Assembly (NCBI RefSeq): GCF_039535095.1
Contig: NZ_BAAAWN010000001.1
Span: forward strand, 682,001-746,000
DNA length: 64,000 nt
Reading direction: 5' to 3'
From: Arthrobacter ramosus
Lineage (GTDB): Bacteria; Actinomycetota; Actinomycetes; Actinomycetales; Micrococcaceae
The notes under the pieces are model-generated. The model was not told the origin of the DNA. It saw nothing but the letters and a program-made list of their open reading frames with translations, and made no database searches. Both the position numbers and the translations under genes were made by a program. Below, piece by piece: positions 41,852 through 50,700 of this stretch (the first letter of the stretch is position 1; each line of letters starts with the position of its first letter).

Positions 41852-42034
41852 TATTTCCTTTTCCCTGCTGCAGGTGATTTGAGTGTAGGAATGGGAAATT
41901 CCCTCCACACGAGTGGGTGCCACTTGCTTTTATTTCCGGCAGCCCGCCAAACACTCGTAAGTCTTCGTCGGCGGCGGGAGGGGCGGCCCTTAGGGTCCGG
42001 ACTTCCAGCCCTCGCGCGGGGAGCTGTGATGATG

Positions 42035-42062
42035 ACTAAACTAAGTCTGCTTAGTAATTAGT
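42035..42062. promoter_or_regulatory. Palindrome upstream of the NAD(P)-binding oxidoreductase (candidate operator)
   Basis: Nested arms ACTAA/TTAGT (42035-42039, 42058-42062) and CTAAG/CTTAG (42041-42045, 42050-42054) form an AT-rich palindrome of the size used by MarR- or TetR-type repressors. No such regulator gene is adjacent. Confidence 0.45.
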
Positions 42063-42196
42063 AGGCATATTTATCCGGAGAATTGACGAATTCGGCATTG
42101 CGCTCCGCAAATGCGGAGCGGCTATTTTCCGGGAATTTATCCACCGTGTTGGGGAGGGCTTGACCATGCACTTGACCACTGGGACAGAATGGGTCC

Positions 42197-42853
42197 ATGA
42201 GTCGAATCGCAATCATCGGCGGCCACGGCAAGGTGGCCTTGCAACTGTCCCGCATCCTGAGCAACGAAGGTCACGCGGTCACTTCCTTCATCCGCAATCC
42301 GGAACACGCCCCCGACGTCGAAGTGACGGGTGCCGCCCCGGTAGTACTCGACGTCGAGAATTCGACGACGGCGGAGATCGCCGCTGCACTTGACGGCCAC
42401 GACGCGGTGGTGTGGTCCGCCGGGGCAGGCGGAGGCAATCCGCAACGTACGTATGCAGTGGACAGGGACGCCGCCATCCGCTCGATGGATGCCGCGGCGC
42501 AAACGGGCGTGGCCCGCTATGTGATGGTGTCCTACTTTGGCGCAGGACCTAGCCATGGCGTTCCCGAGGACAACAGCTTCTACGCCTACGCGGATGCCAA
42601 GGCCGCGGCGGACGAGTACCTGCGTGCGACTGACCTCGACTGGACGATCCTTGGCCCGGGCGCACTGACCAGCAATCCTGGGTCTGCGCTCATTGAGGTA
42701 AGCCCCGCAGACCCGGGCACCGGGACCGAAACTTCGCGGGCCAATGTTGCCCTAGTGGCTGCCGCCGTCCTGGAACTGCCCGAGACTGTCCGCCACACCA
42801 TCGAGTTCAGGGACGGCTCGGTACCTGTGGTCGAGGCCCTCACGGCGTCCTAG
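42197..42853 (+). CDS. NAD(P)H-binding oxidoreductase (YwnB-like atypical SDR)
   Basis: The 218-residue protein starts MSRIAIIGGHGKVALQLSRIL, a GxxGxxA/G nucleotide fold. It has ALDGHDAVVWSAGAG in the middle and a YADAKAAADEYL motif with Tyr and Lys-like spacing. It belongs to the NAD(P)-binding atypical SDR group near NmrA/YwnB. The substrate is unknown; such proteins can act as redox sensors or reductases. Confidence 0.9.
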   Translation: MSRIAIIGGHGKVALQLSRILSNEGHAVTSFIRNPEHAPDVEVTGAAPVVLDVENSTTAEIAAALDGHDAVVWSAGAGGGNPQRTYAVDRDAAIRSMDAAAQTGVARYVMVSYFGAGPSHGVPEDNSFYAYADAKAAADEYLRATDLDWTILGPGALTSNPGSALIEVSPADPGTGTETSRANVALVAAAVLELPETVRHTIEFRDGSVPVVEALTAS

Positions 42854-42973
42854 CCGCACCCTGCTCGGTCGGGAGCCGGGCCGGGACGGCACCTGCCGGG
42901 ATATGTTGGTAGGGCTAGTCCCTCGGCAGGTGCCCGGGACGCTGCCGCTACGACGTCTGGGGAAATCGGGAAC

Positions 42974-44545
42974 ATGGACCAGTTGGCACTCATTGTTGGA
43001 TTGCTGCTTGCAACGGTCGTGGCCGTGGGCTTGGGGGACCGCTTGCGGCTCCCGTACCCGGTGCTGATGCTGTTGCTGGCTGCGGCGATGACCTTCATCC
43101 CTGGCTTCCCGGACTTTGAGCTTGCGCCTGAACTGATCCTCCCGATCTTCCTCCCTCCGTTGCTCTTCGCGACCGCCCAGAAGAGTTCCTGGGCGGTCTT
43201 CCGGGTCCGTTGGCGGACGCTTCTGCTCATGGCGGTGGCACTCGTGGTCGTTTCGACGGCGGCCGTTGCCGGAGCCGCGTGGCTCATGATTCCAGGGATC
43301 GGCATTCCGGCGGCGATCGCACTGGGTGCCATGGTGGCTCCGCCGGACCCCGTGGCGGTTGAATCCGTTGCCGGCCGCGTCCACATGCCGCGCAGGCTCA
43401 TCACCGTGCTGCAGAGCGAAGGGCTGTTCAACGACGCCGCCGCCATCGTGATCTTCCAGACCGCGGTGGCGGCGACGGTTTCCGGCACCAAGCTGGGGGC
43501 CGGCGTCGTGCTCCAATTCGTCATCGGTGCTGCCCTGGCCGTCATTGTCGGCATCGCGATGGGCTGGTTGACGAGGCTGATCACCAAGCTGGTCACCTCC
43601 ATGGTGGCCCGAAGTGCCGTGACCCTGGTGATTCCTTTCGCCGCATACATCCTGGCTGAAGAGCTGCACGCCTCGGGGGTGATCGCCGTCGTCGTCACGG
43701 CCCTCGAGACACAGCGGCACGCGCGGTCCCAGGACGCGGCCGAGCGGGTCACGCGCACCGCATTCTGGGACGTGGTGGAACTCCTTGCTACGGGCCTGGC
43801 GTTCGGCCTTGTGGGGCTGGAGATCCGGCATGTGATCCGGGATGAAGGCGCCGCCATTTACGGCATGATTGGCCCGGCCGTGGCGGTGTGCGTGCTCGTG
43901 TTCGTTGTCCGCTTTGCTTGGCTCGGGCTTTTGGCAATCTCGGCCCGCAAACGGAAGAACCTCCTGCAGCCCACCTCCCCCAAGGAGGTCCTCATCCTGA
44001 CCTGGTGCGGCATGCGCGGCCTCGCGACGCTCGCCCTTGCCTTGGCCCTTCCGCTGACTATTGCCGACGGCAGCGACTTCCCTGCCCGGCACGAGATCCT
44101 GGTCATCGCCTGCGCGGTACTCCTCGCCACCCTGGTGCTGCCGGGGCTGACCCTTCCGTGGCTCATGCGCGTGCTCAAGTCATCTGAAGACGGTTCGCAC
44201 GAAAAGGACGCCGCAAGGCTCTTGGCCAAACGCGCCCAGACTGCCGCCATCTCTGCGCTCAAGGAACACGATCTGATGAAGGAGTTGCCGGCGGACAAGG
44301 TGGCCCTCGTCAAGGAAAAGATGACCCGCCTGCATGCCGAGCTGCTTGACGGGACATTGAAGAATGAGTCGGACGCTGAGAAGCGCCAACGCGGCAGGGA
44401 ACTGGCGATCGCAGTCCAGACCATAGCCCTCGACGCCGCGCGCCAGGAAGTGGTCGCGGCGCGGAGCGAGCCCGGGATGGATCCCGAGGTGGCGGACCGG
44501 GTGCTGCGCCAGCTCGACCTCCGGACGATGGCGATGCCGGACTAG
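42974..44545 (+). CDS. Na+/H+ antiporter (CPA1 family, NhaP/NHE type)
   Basis: The 523-residue protein has about 12 membrane segments and the CPA1 signatures PEDLILPIFLPPLLF-like (LILPIFLPPLLFATAQ), AMVAPPDPVAVESV and EGLFNDAAAIVIF, which carry the transport acidic residues. A cytoplasmic helical C-terminus follows from about residue 400. It exchanges sodium or potassium for protons to control pH and salt stress. It converges with the ROK regulator gene. Confidence 0.93.
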   Translation: MDQLALIVGLLLATVVAVGLGDRLRLPYPVLMLLLAAAMTFIPGFPDFELAPELILPIFLPPLLFATAQKSSWAVFRVRWRTLLLMAVALVVVSTAAVAGAAWLMIPGIGIPAAIALGAMVAPPDPVAVESVAGRVHMPRRLITVLQSEGLFNDAAAIVIFQTAVAATVSGTKLGAGVVLQFVIGAALAVIVGIAMGWLTRLITKLVTSMVARSAVTLVIPFAAYILAEELHASGVIAVVVTALETQRHARSQDAAERVTRTAFWDVVELLATGLAFGLVGLEIRHVIRDEGAAIYGMIGPAVAVCVLVFVVRFAWLGLLAISARKRKNLLQPTSPKEVLILTWCGMRGLATLALALALPLTIADGSDFPARHEILVIACAVLLATLVLPGLTLPWLMRVLKSSEDGSHEKDAARLLAKRAQTAAISALKEHDLMKELPADKVALVKEKMTRLHAELLDGTLKNESDAEKRQRGRELAIAVQTIALDAARQEVVAARSEPGMDPEVADRVLRQLDLRTMAMPD

Positions 44546-44589
44546 CCGCCGGCGCCGACGGGAAACGGCCGGACAAGCCGCTGAGGGGC

Positions 44590-45789
44590 CTAGGCGCGCC
44601 GCAACACCAGATCCAAGGAGTTCTTCTCTACGTGGTCGAGTGCGTGGCGCACCGCGCCGATGCCCACAATCGCATCGCCCAATGGAGATGCCGCCAACCG
44701 CGGGGGAGTGGCGGTGTACGCAGCCAGCTTCCGCGCGGCCGGCTCAAGAAGGACCGACGCCGAATCTGCCACCGCGCCGCCAATCACCACGAGCTCCGGG
44801 TTGAGCAAGATGGCCACCGTGGAGACCACCCGGGCCAGCCGGTCCGAAAGCCGGTCCAGGATGCTCAGCGCCACCTTGTCACCTTGGGCAGCGGCGGCGA
44901 AGACGTGCTGCGCCGTCACCTCGTGGCCTGGGGGCGCTGCCGTCCGCAGCATGGTTTTCGACTTTCCGGCCAAGGCTTCCGCTGCCCACAATCTGGCCAG
45001 CGCGGCGAGGCCGTCGGCGGAGCCCACACCGTCCACCATGTCCAGGTAGGCCATTTCGCCAGCGCCGCCGCGGCTGCCATGAAGCAAACGGCCGGATTCC
45101 ACCAGGCCCGCACCGAAACGCTCACCGGCAAGGAGTACGGCCAGGTCCTGGACGCCGCTGCCGGCTCCGCGCCAACATTCGCCCAATGCCGCCAAGTTGG
45201 CATCGTTCTCCAGCATGACCGCCCATCCGTGCAGATCGTGCAGGGCCTTCTTCAGGCCGACGTCGAACAGGCTCCAAAACGGCTGGCTGACGAGGATGTT
45301 TCCGTCGCGGCCCACCGGGGCAGCAAGCCCGACCGTCACCGCAAGGACCTTGTCCGGTGCCACTCCGGCGGCCTCGAGGGCTAGCAGCGCGGTTTGGCTG
45401 ATGACGCGGATCCGTTCCTCCGCTTCGATCTCCCTGGCGCGAAATGGCTCGCTGGCCCGTCCGACGGTCCTGCCGCGCAGATCGGCCACCACCACGGTGG
45501 TCTTGAGGACGCCGACGTCGATTCCCAAGACGCAGCCGGCGCTTTCGTCGAGCTCGAAGCGCCGCGCCGGGCGCCCCTTCTGGTAGGTATCGGAATCCTT
45601 TTCCAGCTCGCGGATCCAGCCCCGGGCCATGAGGTCTTCGCACACGGAAATGGTGGTGGCTCGGGTCAGGCCGGTGGCGTCCATCAGCTCCGAAACAGTC
45701 ACGGCGTTGGAGGAACGGATGGCTCCGAGCACGGTGGCTGCGTTGAACCGCCGGAGCATCTGCGGAGTGGCAGTCGCGATTTCAGCCAT
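44590..45789 (-). CDS. ROK-family transcriptional regulator of the adjacent alpha-glucosidase
   Basis: ATG 45789 (MAEIATATPQMLRRFN) follows AGGAGG; ATG 45819 is less likely. The 399-residue protein joins a MarR-like winged helix (AATVLGAIRSSNAVTVSELMDATGLTRATTISVCEDL) to a ROK sugar-kinase-like domain (GCVLGIDVGVLKTTVVVADLRGR). The zinc-binding CxCGxxGC motif typical of ROK kinases is not evident, in line with a regulator. It diverges from the GH13 gene over a shared operator and probably represses it until a sugar binds. Confidence 0.92.
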   Translation of the reverse strand: MAEIATATPQMLRRFNAATVLGAIRSSNAVTVSELMDATGLTRATTISVCEDLMARGWIRELEKDSDTYQKGRPARRFELDESAGCVLGIDVGVLKTTVVVADLRGRTVGRASEPFRAREIEAEERIRVISQTALLALEAAGVAPDKVLAVTVGLAAPVGRDGNILVSQPFWSLFDVGLKKALHDLHGWAVMLENDANLAALGECWRGAGSGVQDLAVLLAGERFGAGLVESGRLLHGSRGGAGEMAYLDMVDGVGSADGLAALARLWAAEALAGKSKTMLRTAAPPGHEVTAQHVFAAAAQGDKVALSILDRLSDRLARVVSTVAILLNPELVVIGGAVADSASVLLEPAARKLAAYTATPPRLAASPLGDAIVGIGAVRHALDHVEKNSLDLVLRRA

Positions 45790-45838
45790 GGCTGTTGACC
45801 TCCTGTAGGTATGCGTCACATAATACTTGAGGTACTAA

Positions 45839-45853
45839 ATTTAGATTCTAAAT
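45839..45853. promoter_or_regulatory. Palindrome between the ROK regulator and the alpha-glucosidase gene
   Basis: ATTTAG-ATT-CTAAAT is a perfect inverted repeat midway between the divergent starts at 45789 and 45898. It is the likely operator for the ROK regulator. Confidence 0.6.
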
Positions 45854-45897
45854 AAAAGTCCCATCCATCGAAACGTCGACACAGAACAGGATTCCCT

Positions 45898-47592
45898 TTG
45901 TCCTCCACCGCCACAGTGGCAACCCACACCGACTCCGAGCGCATGGCCGATCCCAACTGGTGGCGCCAAGCGGCTGTCTACCAGATCTACCCTCGCAGTT
46001 TTTCGGATGCGAACGGCGATGGCCTGGGCGACATCAAGGGCATTACCGCCAAGGTTCCGTACCTGAAGTCCCTCGGCATTGACGCCGTCTGGTTGAGCCC
46101 GTTCTACCCCTCGGCCCTTGCTGACGGTGGCTACGACGTCGACGACTACCGCAACGTGGACCCCAAGTTGGGCACCCTGGCCGACTTCGATGAGATGGCG
46201 GCCGCCCTGCACGCTGCGGGCATCAAGTTGATCGCGGACATCGTCCCGAACCACTCCTCGGACCGGCACGAATGGTTCAAGGAGGCGCTGGCGTCCCCGA
46301 AGGGCTCGGCAGCCCGTGAACGCTACATCTTCCGCGACGGCCTGGGTGAGAACGGCGAGCTGCCCCCGGCCGACTGGGACTCGATTTTCGGCGGCCCGGC
46401 CTGGGAACGCATCACCGAGCCGGACGGCACTCCCGGGCAGTGGTACATGCACATCTTCACCAAGGAGCAGCCGGACTTCAACTGGGACAACCCCGAGGTC
46501 CGCAAGGACTTCCTGAAGACCCTGCGCTTCTGGTCCGACCGTGGCGTGGACGGCTTCCGCATCGACGTCGCCCATGCCCTCACGAAGGACCTGCCGGAGG
46601 TGCTGCCCTCCAAGACCGAGCTGCCCAAGGAAGGCGACAACGCTTTGGGCGCCCACCCGTTCTGGGACCGCGACGAGGTGCACGAGATCTACGCTGAGTG
46701 GCGCAAGGTCTTCAACGAGTACAACCCGCCCCGGACAGCCGTCGCCGAAGCGTGGGTCCACGCAGACCGCCGCGCCCGCTACGCCAGCCCCGAGGGCCTG
46801 GGCCAGGCCTTCAACTTCGACCTCCTCCAGGCCGATTTCGATGCAGGCCAGTTCCGCACGATCATCACCAAGAACCTGAGCGAGGCTGTTGCATCCGGTG
46901 CTTCCTCGACCTGGGTCTTCTCCAACCACGACGTCGTTCGGCACGCGACCCGCTACGGTTTGCCCGCGCGTGGGGGCCGTGACGGCTTGGGCCAGGACGG
47001 CAAGCAGTGGCTGCTCGACGGCGGTTCGGCCGCCGACGTCGACGCAGAGCTCGGCTTGCGCCGTGCCCGCGCCGCGTCGCTGCTGATGTTCGCCCTGCCG
47101 GGTTCCGCGTACCTGTACCAGGGCGAAGAACTGGGCCTGCAGGAAGTCGGCGACATCGTGGCCGGCCAGCGCCAGGACCCGGCGTTCTTCCGCAACCCGG
47201 GAGTGGACGTCGGCCGCGACGGCTGCCGTGTCCCGCTGCCGTGGACCAGTGAAGGTTCGTCGTTCGGCTTCGGCGATGGACATGCCCACTTGCCGCAGCC
47301 TGAATGGTTCGCGGGCTACGCCGTGGAGGCGCAGGAGAACGTTCCCGGCTCCACGCTGGAGCTGTACCGCAAGGCCCTCGAACTGCGTTCGGAACTACGG
47401 GCGGCCGAGGATCTTGAATGGATCCCCTCCGGCAACGAGTCGGTGCTGCACTTCGCGCGGCCCAACGGCTGGCAGTCGGTCACCAACTTCGGCACCGAGC
47501 CGGTGGCACTTCCGGAAGGCACCGTCGTCGTGAGCAGCGCACCGCTCGAGGCCGGCAAGCTCCCGGCAAACACGACGGCCTGGATCGTCTAG
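45898..47592 (+). CDS. GH13 alpha-glucosidase
   Basis: TTG 45898 with AGGA upstream gives 564 residues. The GH13 motifs are present: DIVPNHSS, the nucleophile Asp in GFRIDVAHAL, the acid Glu in AVAEAWV and the transition-state Asp in FSNHDVVRH. The N-terminal WWRQAAVYQIYPRSFSDANGDGLGDIKGI is typical of oligo-1,6-glucosidase/alpha-glucosidase subfamilies. It hydrolyses alpha-glucosides such as maltose, isomaltose or sucrose in the cytoplasm. It is controlled by the divergent ROK gene. Confidence 0.94.
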   Translation: MSSTATVATHTDSERMADPNWWRQAAVYQIYPRSFSDANGDGLGDIKGITAKVPYLKSLGIDAVWLSPFYPSALADGGYDVDDYRNVDPKLGTLADFDEMAAALHAAGIKLIADIVPNHSSDRHEWFKEALASPKGSAARERYIFRDGLGENGELPPADWDSIFGGPAWERITEPDGTPGQWYMHIFTKEQPDFNWDNPEVRKDFLKTLRFWSDRGVDGFRIDVAHALTKDLPEVLPSKTELPKEGDNALGAHPFWDRDEVHEIYAEWRKVFNEYNPPRTAVAEAWVHADRRARYASPEGLGQAFNFDLLQADFDAGQFRTIITKNLSEAVASGASSTWVFSNHDVVRHATRYGLPARGGRDGLGQDGKQWLLDGGSAADVDAELGLRRARAASLLMFALPGSAYLYQGEELGLQEVGDIVAGQRQDPAFFRNPGVDVGRDGCRVPLPWTSEGSSFGFGDGHAHLPQPEWFAGYAVEAQENVPGSTLELYRKALELRSELRAAEDLEWIPSGNESVLHFARPNGWQSVTNFGTEPVALPEGTVVVSSAPLEAGKLPANTTAWIV

Positions 47593-47668
47593 TCCCCAGT
47601 CGCTCCCTCCGCTCGCAAGCTCGCGAGGGAACCCGGCGACCGTGGCCCCATTCACCCCTGACCGCTGA

Positions 47669-47732
47669 CCCAACTGGCCCGCAGTTAATGTCGTTTTGAA
47701 GGCTGCAAACGACAACAACTGCGGGTTAGTTG
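47669..47732. repeat. Long palindrome, family 1, copy B
   Basis: Arms starting CCCAACTGGCCCGCAGTTAATGTCG and ending ACGACAACAACTGCGGGTTAGTTG are imperfectly complementary. The copy sits between the alpha-glucosidase stop and the aldo/keto reductase start, 20 bp before the latter. Confidence 0.8.
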
Positions 47733-47751
47733 CATGTGAAAGAGTTTGAAA

Positions 47752-48717
47752 ATGACTGCAAAAAGCAAAATCGCATCCGGCCGGCTCATCTATGGCTGCA
47801 TGGGCCTCGGAGGTCCTTGGGAGGGCAGCGAATACGGCGCTGCCGAAGTCGATCAGGCCGCGGCCGCGATCGAAGCCGCCATGGGCATCGGGATCGACCT
47901 GTTCGACCACGCCGACATCTACCGCAGCGGCAAGTCCGAGGCAGTCTTCGGTGAAGTCCTGGCCAGGACGCCAGGGCTGCGGGAGAAAATCCAGCTCCAG
48001 ACCAAGTGCGGAATCCGGCTCGGCCAGCCCGGAGTCGAAGGGCATTACGACCTGAGCAAGGACTCCATCCTGGAACGGGTCAATGGAAGCCTGGAACGGT
48101 TGCGGACCGACTACGTCGACGTGCTGCTGCTCCACCGTCCCGACCCGCTGATGGAACCCGCGGAGGTGGCGTCCGCCGTCGGGCAGCTCATCGCGGAAGG
48201 CAAGGTGCGGCAATTGGGCGTGTCCAACATGTTCGGCGCGCAGATCGCCTTCCTGCAGGACCAGCTTGAGGTGCCGATCGTGGCCAACCAGCTGGAAATG
48301 AGCCTGCACCGGCGTGCCTGGCTTGAGAGCACCGTGCTGGTCAACCACGACGATGCCCTCGGCTACAGCTTCCCGCACGGCACTTTGGAACACTGCGTCG
48401 GCCAGGGGATTGAGCTGCAGGCGTACGGTTCCCTCGCCCAGGGCCGGTATACGGGCTCGACGCCGGTTTTCCCGACTGCCGCGGACACTGCGACTTCCGC
48501 TCTTGTCGCCCAGCTCTCGGACGCAAAGGGTGTCACTCCTGAGGCTGTGTTGTTGGGGTGGCTCATGAAGCATCCGGCACGCATTTCCCCGGTGCTGGGC
48601 AGTTCCAACCCGGCGCGGATCGCTGCCTGCGCGGATGCTGCCGCAGTTGCCGCAGCCATGACGCGGACCGAGTGGTACGGCCTGTGGGTGGCTGCGCGGG
48701 GCAGCAAGCTCCCCTAA
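47752..48717 (+). CDS. Aldo/keto reductase (YdhF-like)
   Basis: ATG 47752 (MTAKSKIASGRLIYGCMGLGG) gives 321 residues. The TIM-barrel AKR tetrad is visible: Asp and Tyr in LFDHADIYRSGKSEAVFGE, Lys in QLQTKCGIRLG, and His in LLLHRPDPL. It reduces aldehydes or ketones with NADPH; the physiological substrate is unknown. It is flanked on both sides by copies of the family 1 palindrome. Confidence 0.92.
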   Translation: MTAKSKIASGRLIYGCMGLGGPWEGSEYGAAEVDQAAAAIEAAMGIGIDLFDHADIYRSGKSEAVFGEVLARTPGLREKIQLQTKCGIRLGQPGVEGHYDLSKDSILERVNGSLERLRTDYVDVLLLHRPDPLMEPAEVASAVGQLIAEGKVRQLGVSNMFGAQIAFLQDQLEVPIVANQLEMSLHRRAWLESTVLVNHDDALGYSFPHGTLEHCVGQGIELQAYGSLAQGRYTGSTPVFPTAADTATSALVAQLSDAKGVTPEAVLLGWLMKHPARISPVLGSSNPARIAACADAAAVAAAMTRTEWYGLWVAARGSKLP

Positions 48718-48726
48718 GCGCGTTAA

Positions 48727-48794
48727 GCCCAACTGACTCGCAGTTGTTGTCGTTATGAGGGCTCATAACGACAACAACTGCGAGTCAGTTGGGC
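48727..48794. repeat. Long palindrome, family 1, copy C (perfect)
   Basis: The 33-bp arms 48727-48759 and 48762-48794 are exact inverted copies with only GG between them. The copy separates the convergent AKR and dioxygenase genes and could terminate both. Confidence 0.95.
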
Positions 48795-48824
48795 CAAGGC
48801 AGCTACAACAACACATGCGTGCTA

Positions 48825-49745
48825 CTACAGCGGTGCGACAACGGAATAGGTGCTTGAGTCACCCTGGATCGATTGGCTCTGCTTGCCGTCCACACCGACC
48901 GGGATGTCGCCGGCGACAGTCACGCGGTTGAGCTTGCGCGGCTGGCCGTCGTAGTTGTCGGGGGCGTAGTGCTGGGTGATGCGGTTGTCGAAGAGCACCA
49001 ACTGGTTCGGTTCCCAGTTCACGCGCACCACGTTCTCCGGTCGGGTGACGTAGGCCTGCAGCAAGCGGATGATGTCCTTCGACTCCGTGTTGGAAAGCCC
49101 CACGATCCGCAGGCGCTGCGCGAAGCCCCCAATGAACAATCCGCGCTCGCCGGTGAGGGGATGGACACGCACCACGGGGTGGGCGGTTTCGAACTTGATC
49201 CGGGTGAATTCCTTGCGGCGTTCATCGGCATTCCCATGCTCGAGGTTCTTCGGCACCGAGTAGTCGTAGTCGTTGGTGTGGATCGCCCACAGCGTGTCCG
49301 CGAAGTTCCGGAGCTCGTCCGGCAAGTCCGCGTACGCTCCTGCCGAAGAAGCAATCAGGGTTTCGCCTCCATACGACGGAAGGTCGATGCTGCGCAGGGT
49401 GGAAGCCTGTGGCGGGTTGACCACGAATGTGACGTCGGTGTGCCAGTTGTTGGCCGAACCGTTTTCGCTGTCCACGGGCAGTACGTTCTCTTCGCCCTCC
49501 ACGGAGGCCACGGTCGGATGCGCCGTGGTGAGCGGGCCGAAATGGCTTGCGAATTTCACCTGGGCCTCGTCGCTGAGAATGTTGGCCTCGCGGAAAACGA
49601 GGGCCTTGTGTTCGTTGAGCGCGGCCCGGATCTGCCCCGCGGTTTCCGGGGAGAGATCGCCGCTGAGGTCGAAGCCGCGGATTTCGGCGCCGATGCGGGA
49701 TCCGAGCTTGGCGAATTCCAACTTTGTTTCGGTGATGACGGGCAT
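48825..49745 (-). CDS. TauD/AtsK-type alpha-ketoglutarate-dependent sulfonate or sulfate-ester dioxygenase
   Basis: The 306-residue enzyme has the Fe(II) facial triad His and Asp in NNWHTDVTFV and a distal His in FDNRITQHYA. The alpha-ketoglutarate-binding Arg follows. Such enzymes release sulfite or sulfate from taurine or alkyl sulfate esters. It is the last gene of a minus-strand operon with a sulfonate ABC transporter, so it desulfonates what the transporter brings in. TauD and AtsK alternatives cannot be separated by eye. Confidence 0.9.
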   Translation of the reverse strand: MPVITETKLEFAKLGSRIGAEIRGFDLSGDLSPETAGQIRAALNEHKALVFREANILSDEAQVKFASHFGPLTTAHPTVASVEGEENVLPVDSENGSANNWHTDVTFVVNPPQASTLRSIDLPSYGGETLIASSAGAYADLPDELRNFADTLWAIHTNDYDYSVPKNLEHGNADERRKEFTRIKFETAHPVVRVHPLTGERGLFIGGFAQRLRIVGLSNTESKDIIRLLQAYVTRPENVVRVNWEPNQLVLFDNRITQHYAPDNYDGQPRKLNRVTVAGDIPVGVDGKQSQSIQGDSSTYSVVAPL

Positions 49746-49791
49746 TTTTGTTCCTTTTCTGTTGTGACTTACGGGATAGATGGATTGACGG

Positions 49792-50700
49792 TCAGGACCC
49801 GGACCCGACGGCGGTCCGCCAGCGGGAGAAATGGCGTTCCAGGGCCACGAGGAGGAAATTCACGGCCAAGCCCAGAAGGGACACCGTGAGAATGCCGGCG
49901 TACATGTCCGGTATAAGGAAACTGCTCTGGGCATTCACGATGAGGTAGCCGAGCCCCGCCTTCGCCCCCACCATTTCCGCGGCGATCAACACCAAAATGG
50001 AGGCCGTGCCGGCCATGCGGATTCCCGTGAAAATGGTGGGCACCGCGGAAGGCAGGATCACCTTGCGGAACAATGCGAGGCTCGAGAGGCCGAGCGATTT
50101 CGCGGCCCGGATGAGCAGCGGATCCACGGTCTTGACGCCCGCGATCGTGTTCAGCAGAACCGGAAAGAACGCCGCGTACGCCACGATGCTGATCTTTGAC
50201 TCCTCGCCGATCCCCAGCAGCAGTGTGAAAACAGGCAGCAGGGCAAGCGCGGCAGTGTTGCGGAACAGTTCCAAGAGCGGGTTCAACACCGAATTGAGCC
50301 GTCCGTACCAGGCGATCAGCAGACCGAGGGATACGCCAGCCACAAGGGCCGCGCCGAAACCCGACACCGAACGGGTGAGGCTCGCGGCCAAATGCCCCTG
50401 GATGCTGCCGGATTCGAACAGCTTGCCCCACGCGGCCAGGACCTCGTGCAAGGGCGGCAGGAATACCCGAGTTGACGGGCTGGCCAGATATGTCGGCCCT
50501 AGTTCCCAGAGAGCCAGGAACGCGATGATCCCCGCAGCCTTCCACAGGCCGGAACCGGTGCGGGCGGCGGCCGTCCGCACGAAGGCGAGTATCGCCGTCG
50601 TGCTCCAACGCTCCGCCTCAACAGGACCGGAGTGCCCGACGGCGGGCGCTTGCTTGGGCGCGGCGCTCGCCGCAGGCTGTTGCGCGAGTGTTGTCGTCAT
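49792..50700 (-). CDS. ssuC: Aliphatic sulfonate/taurine ABC transporter permease
   Basis: The 302-residue membrane protein has about six helices and the EAA-loop region (LIRAAKSLGLSSLALFRKVILPSAVPTIFTGIRMAGTASI) of the SsuC/TauC family. It overlaps the ATPase gene by one base (TGATG). It forms the channel through which the ATPase drives sulfonate import. It is 46 bases before the dioxygenase gene. Confidence 0.93.
   Translation of the reverse strand: MTTTLAQQPAASAAPKQAPAVGHSGPVEAERWSTTAILAFVRTAAARTGSGLWKAAGIIAFLALWELGPTYLASPSTRVFLPPLHEVLAAWGKLFESGSIQGHLAASLTRSVSGFGAALVAGVSLGLLIAWYGRLNSVLNPLLELFRNTAALALLPVFTLLLGIGEESKISIVAYAAFFPVLLNTIAGVKTVDPLLIRAAKSLGLSSLALFRKVILPSAVPTIFTGIRMAGTASILVLIAAEMVGAKAGLGYLIVNAQSSFLIPDMYAGILTVSLLGLAVNFLLVALERHFSRWRTAVGSGS

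Larger units (their letters stand above)
41643..42196. other. Long intergenic region between the LysM gene and the oxidoreductase gene
   Basis: The region contains a 35-bp direct repeat (41782-41851), a hairpin CGCTCCGCA/TGCGGAGCG at 42101-42120, and a palindrome at 42035-42062. Both flanking genes read outward, so it should carry two promoters and a long leader for the LysM gene. No riboswitch family could be confirmed. Confidence 0.5.

Noticed and set aside
41643..42196. Cyclic di-AMP (ydaO) riboswitch before the LysM gene
   Set aside because: The gene type fits, but I could not find the conserved core on the minus strand.
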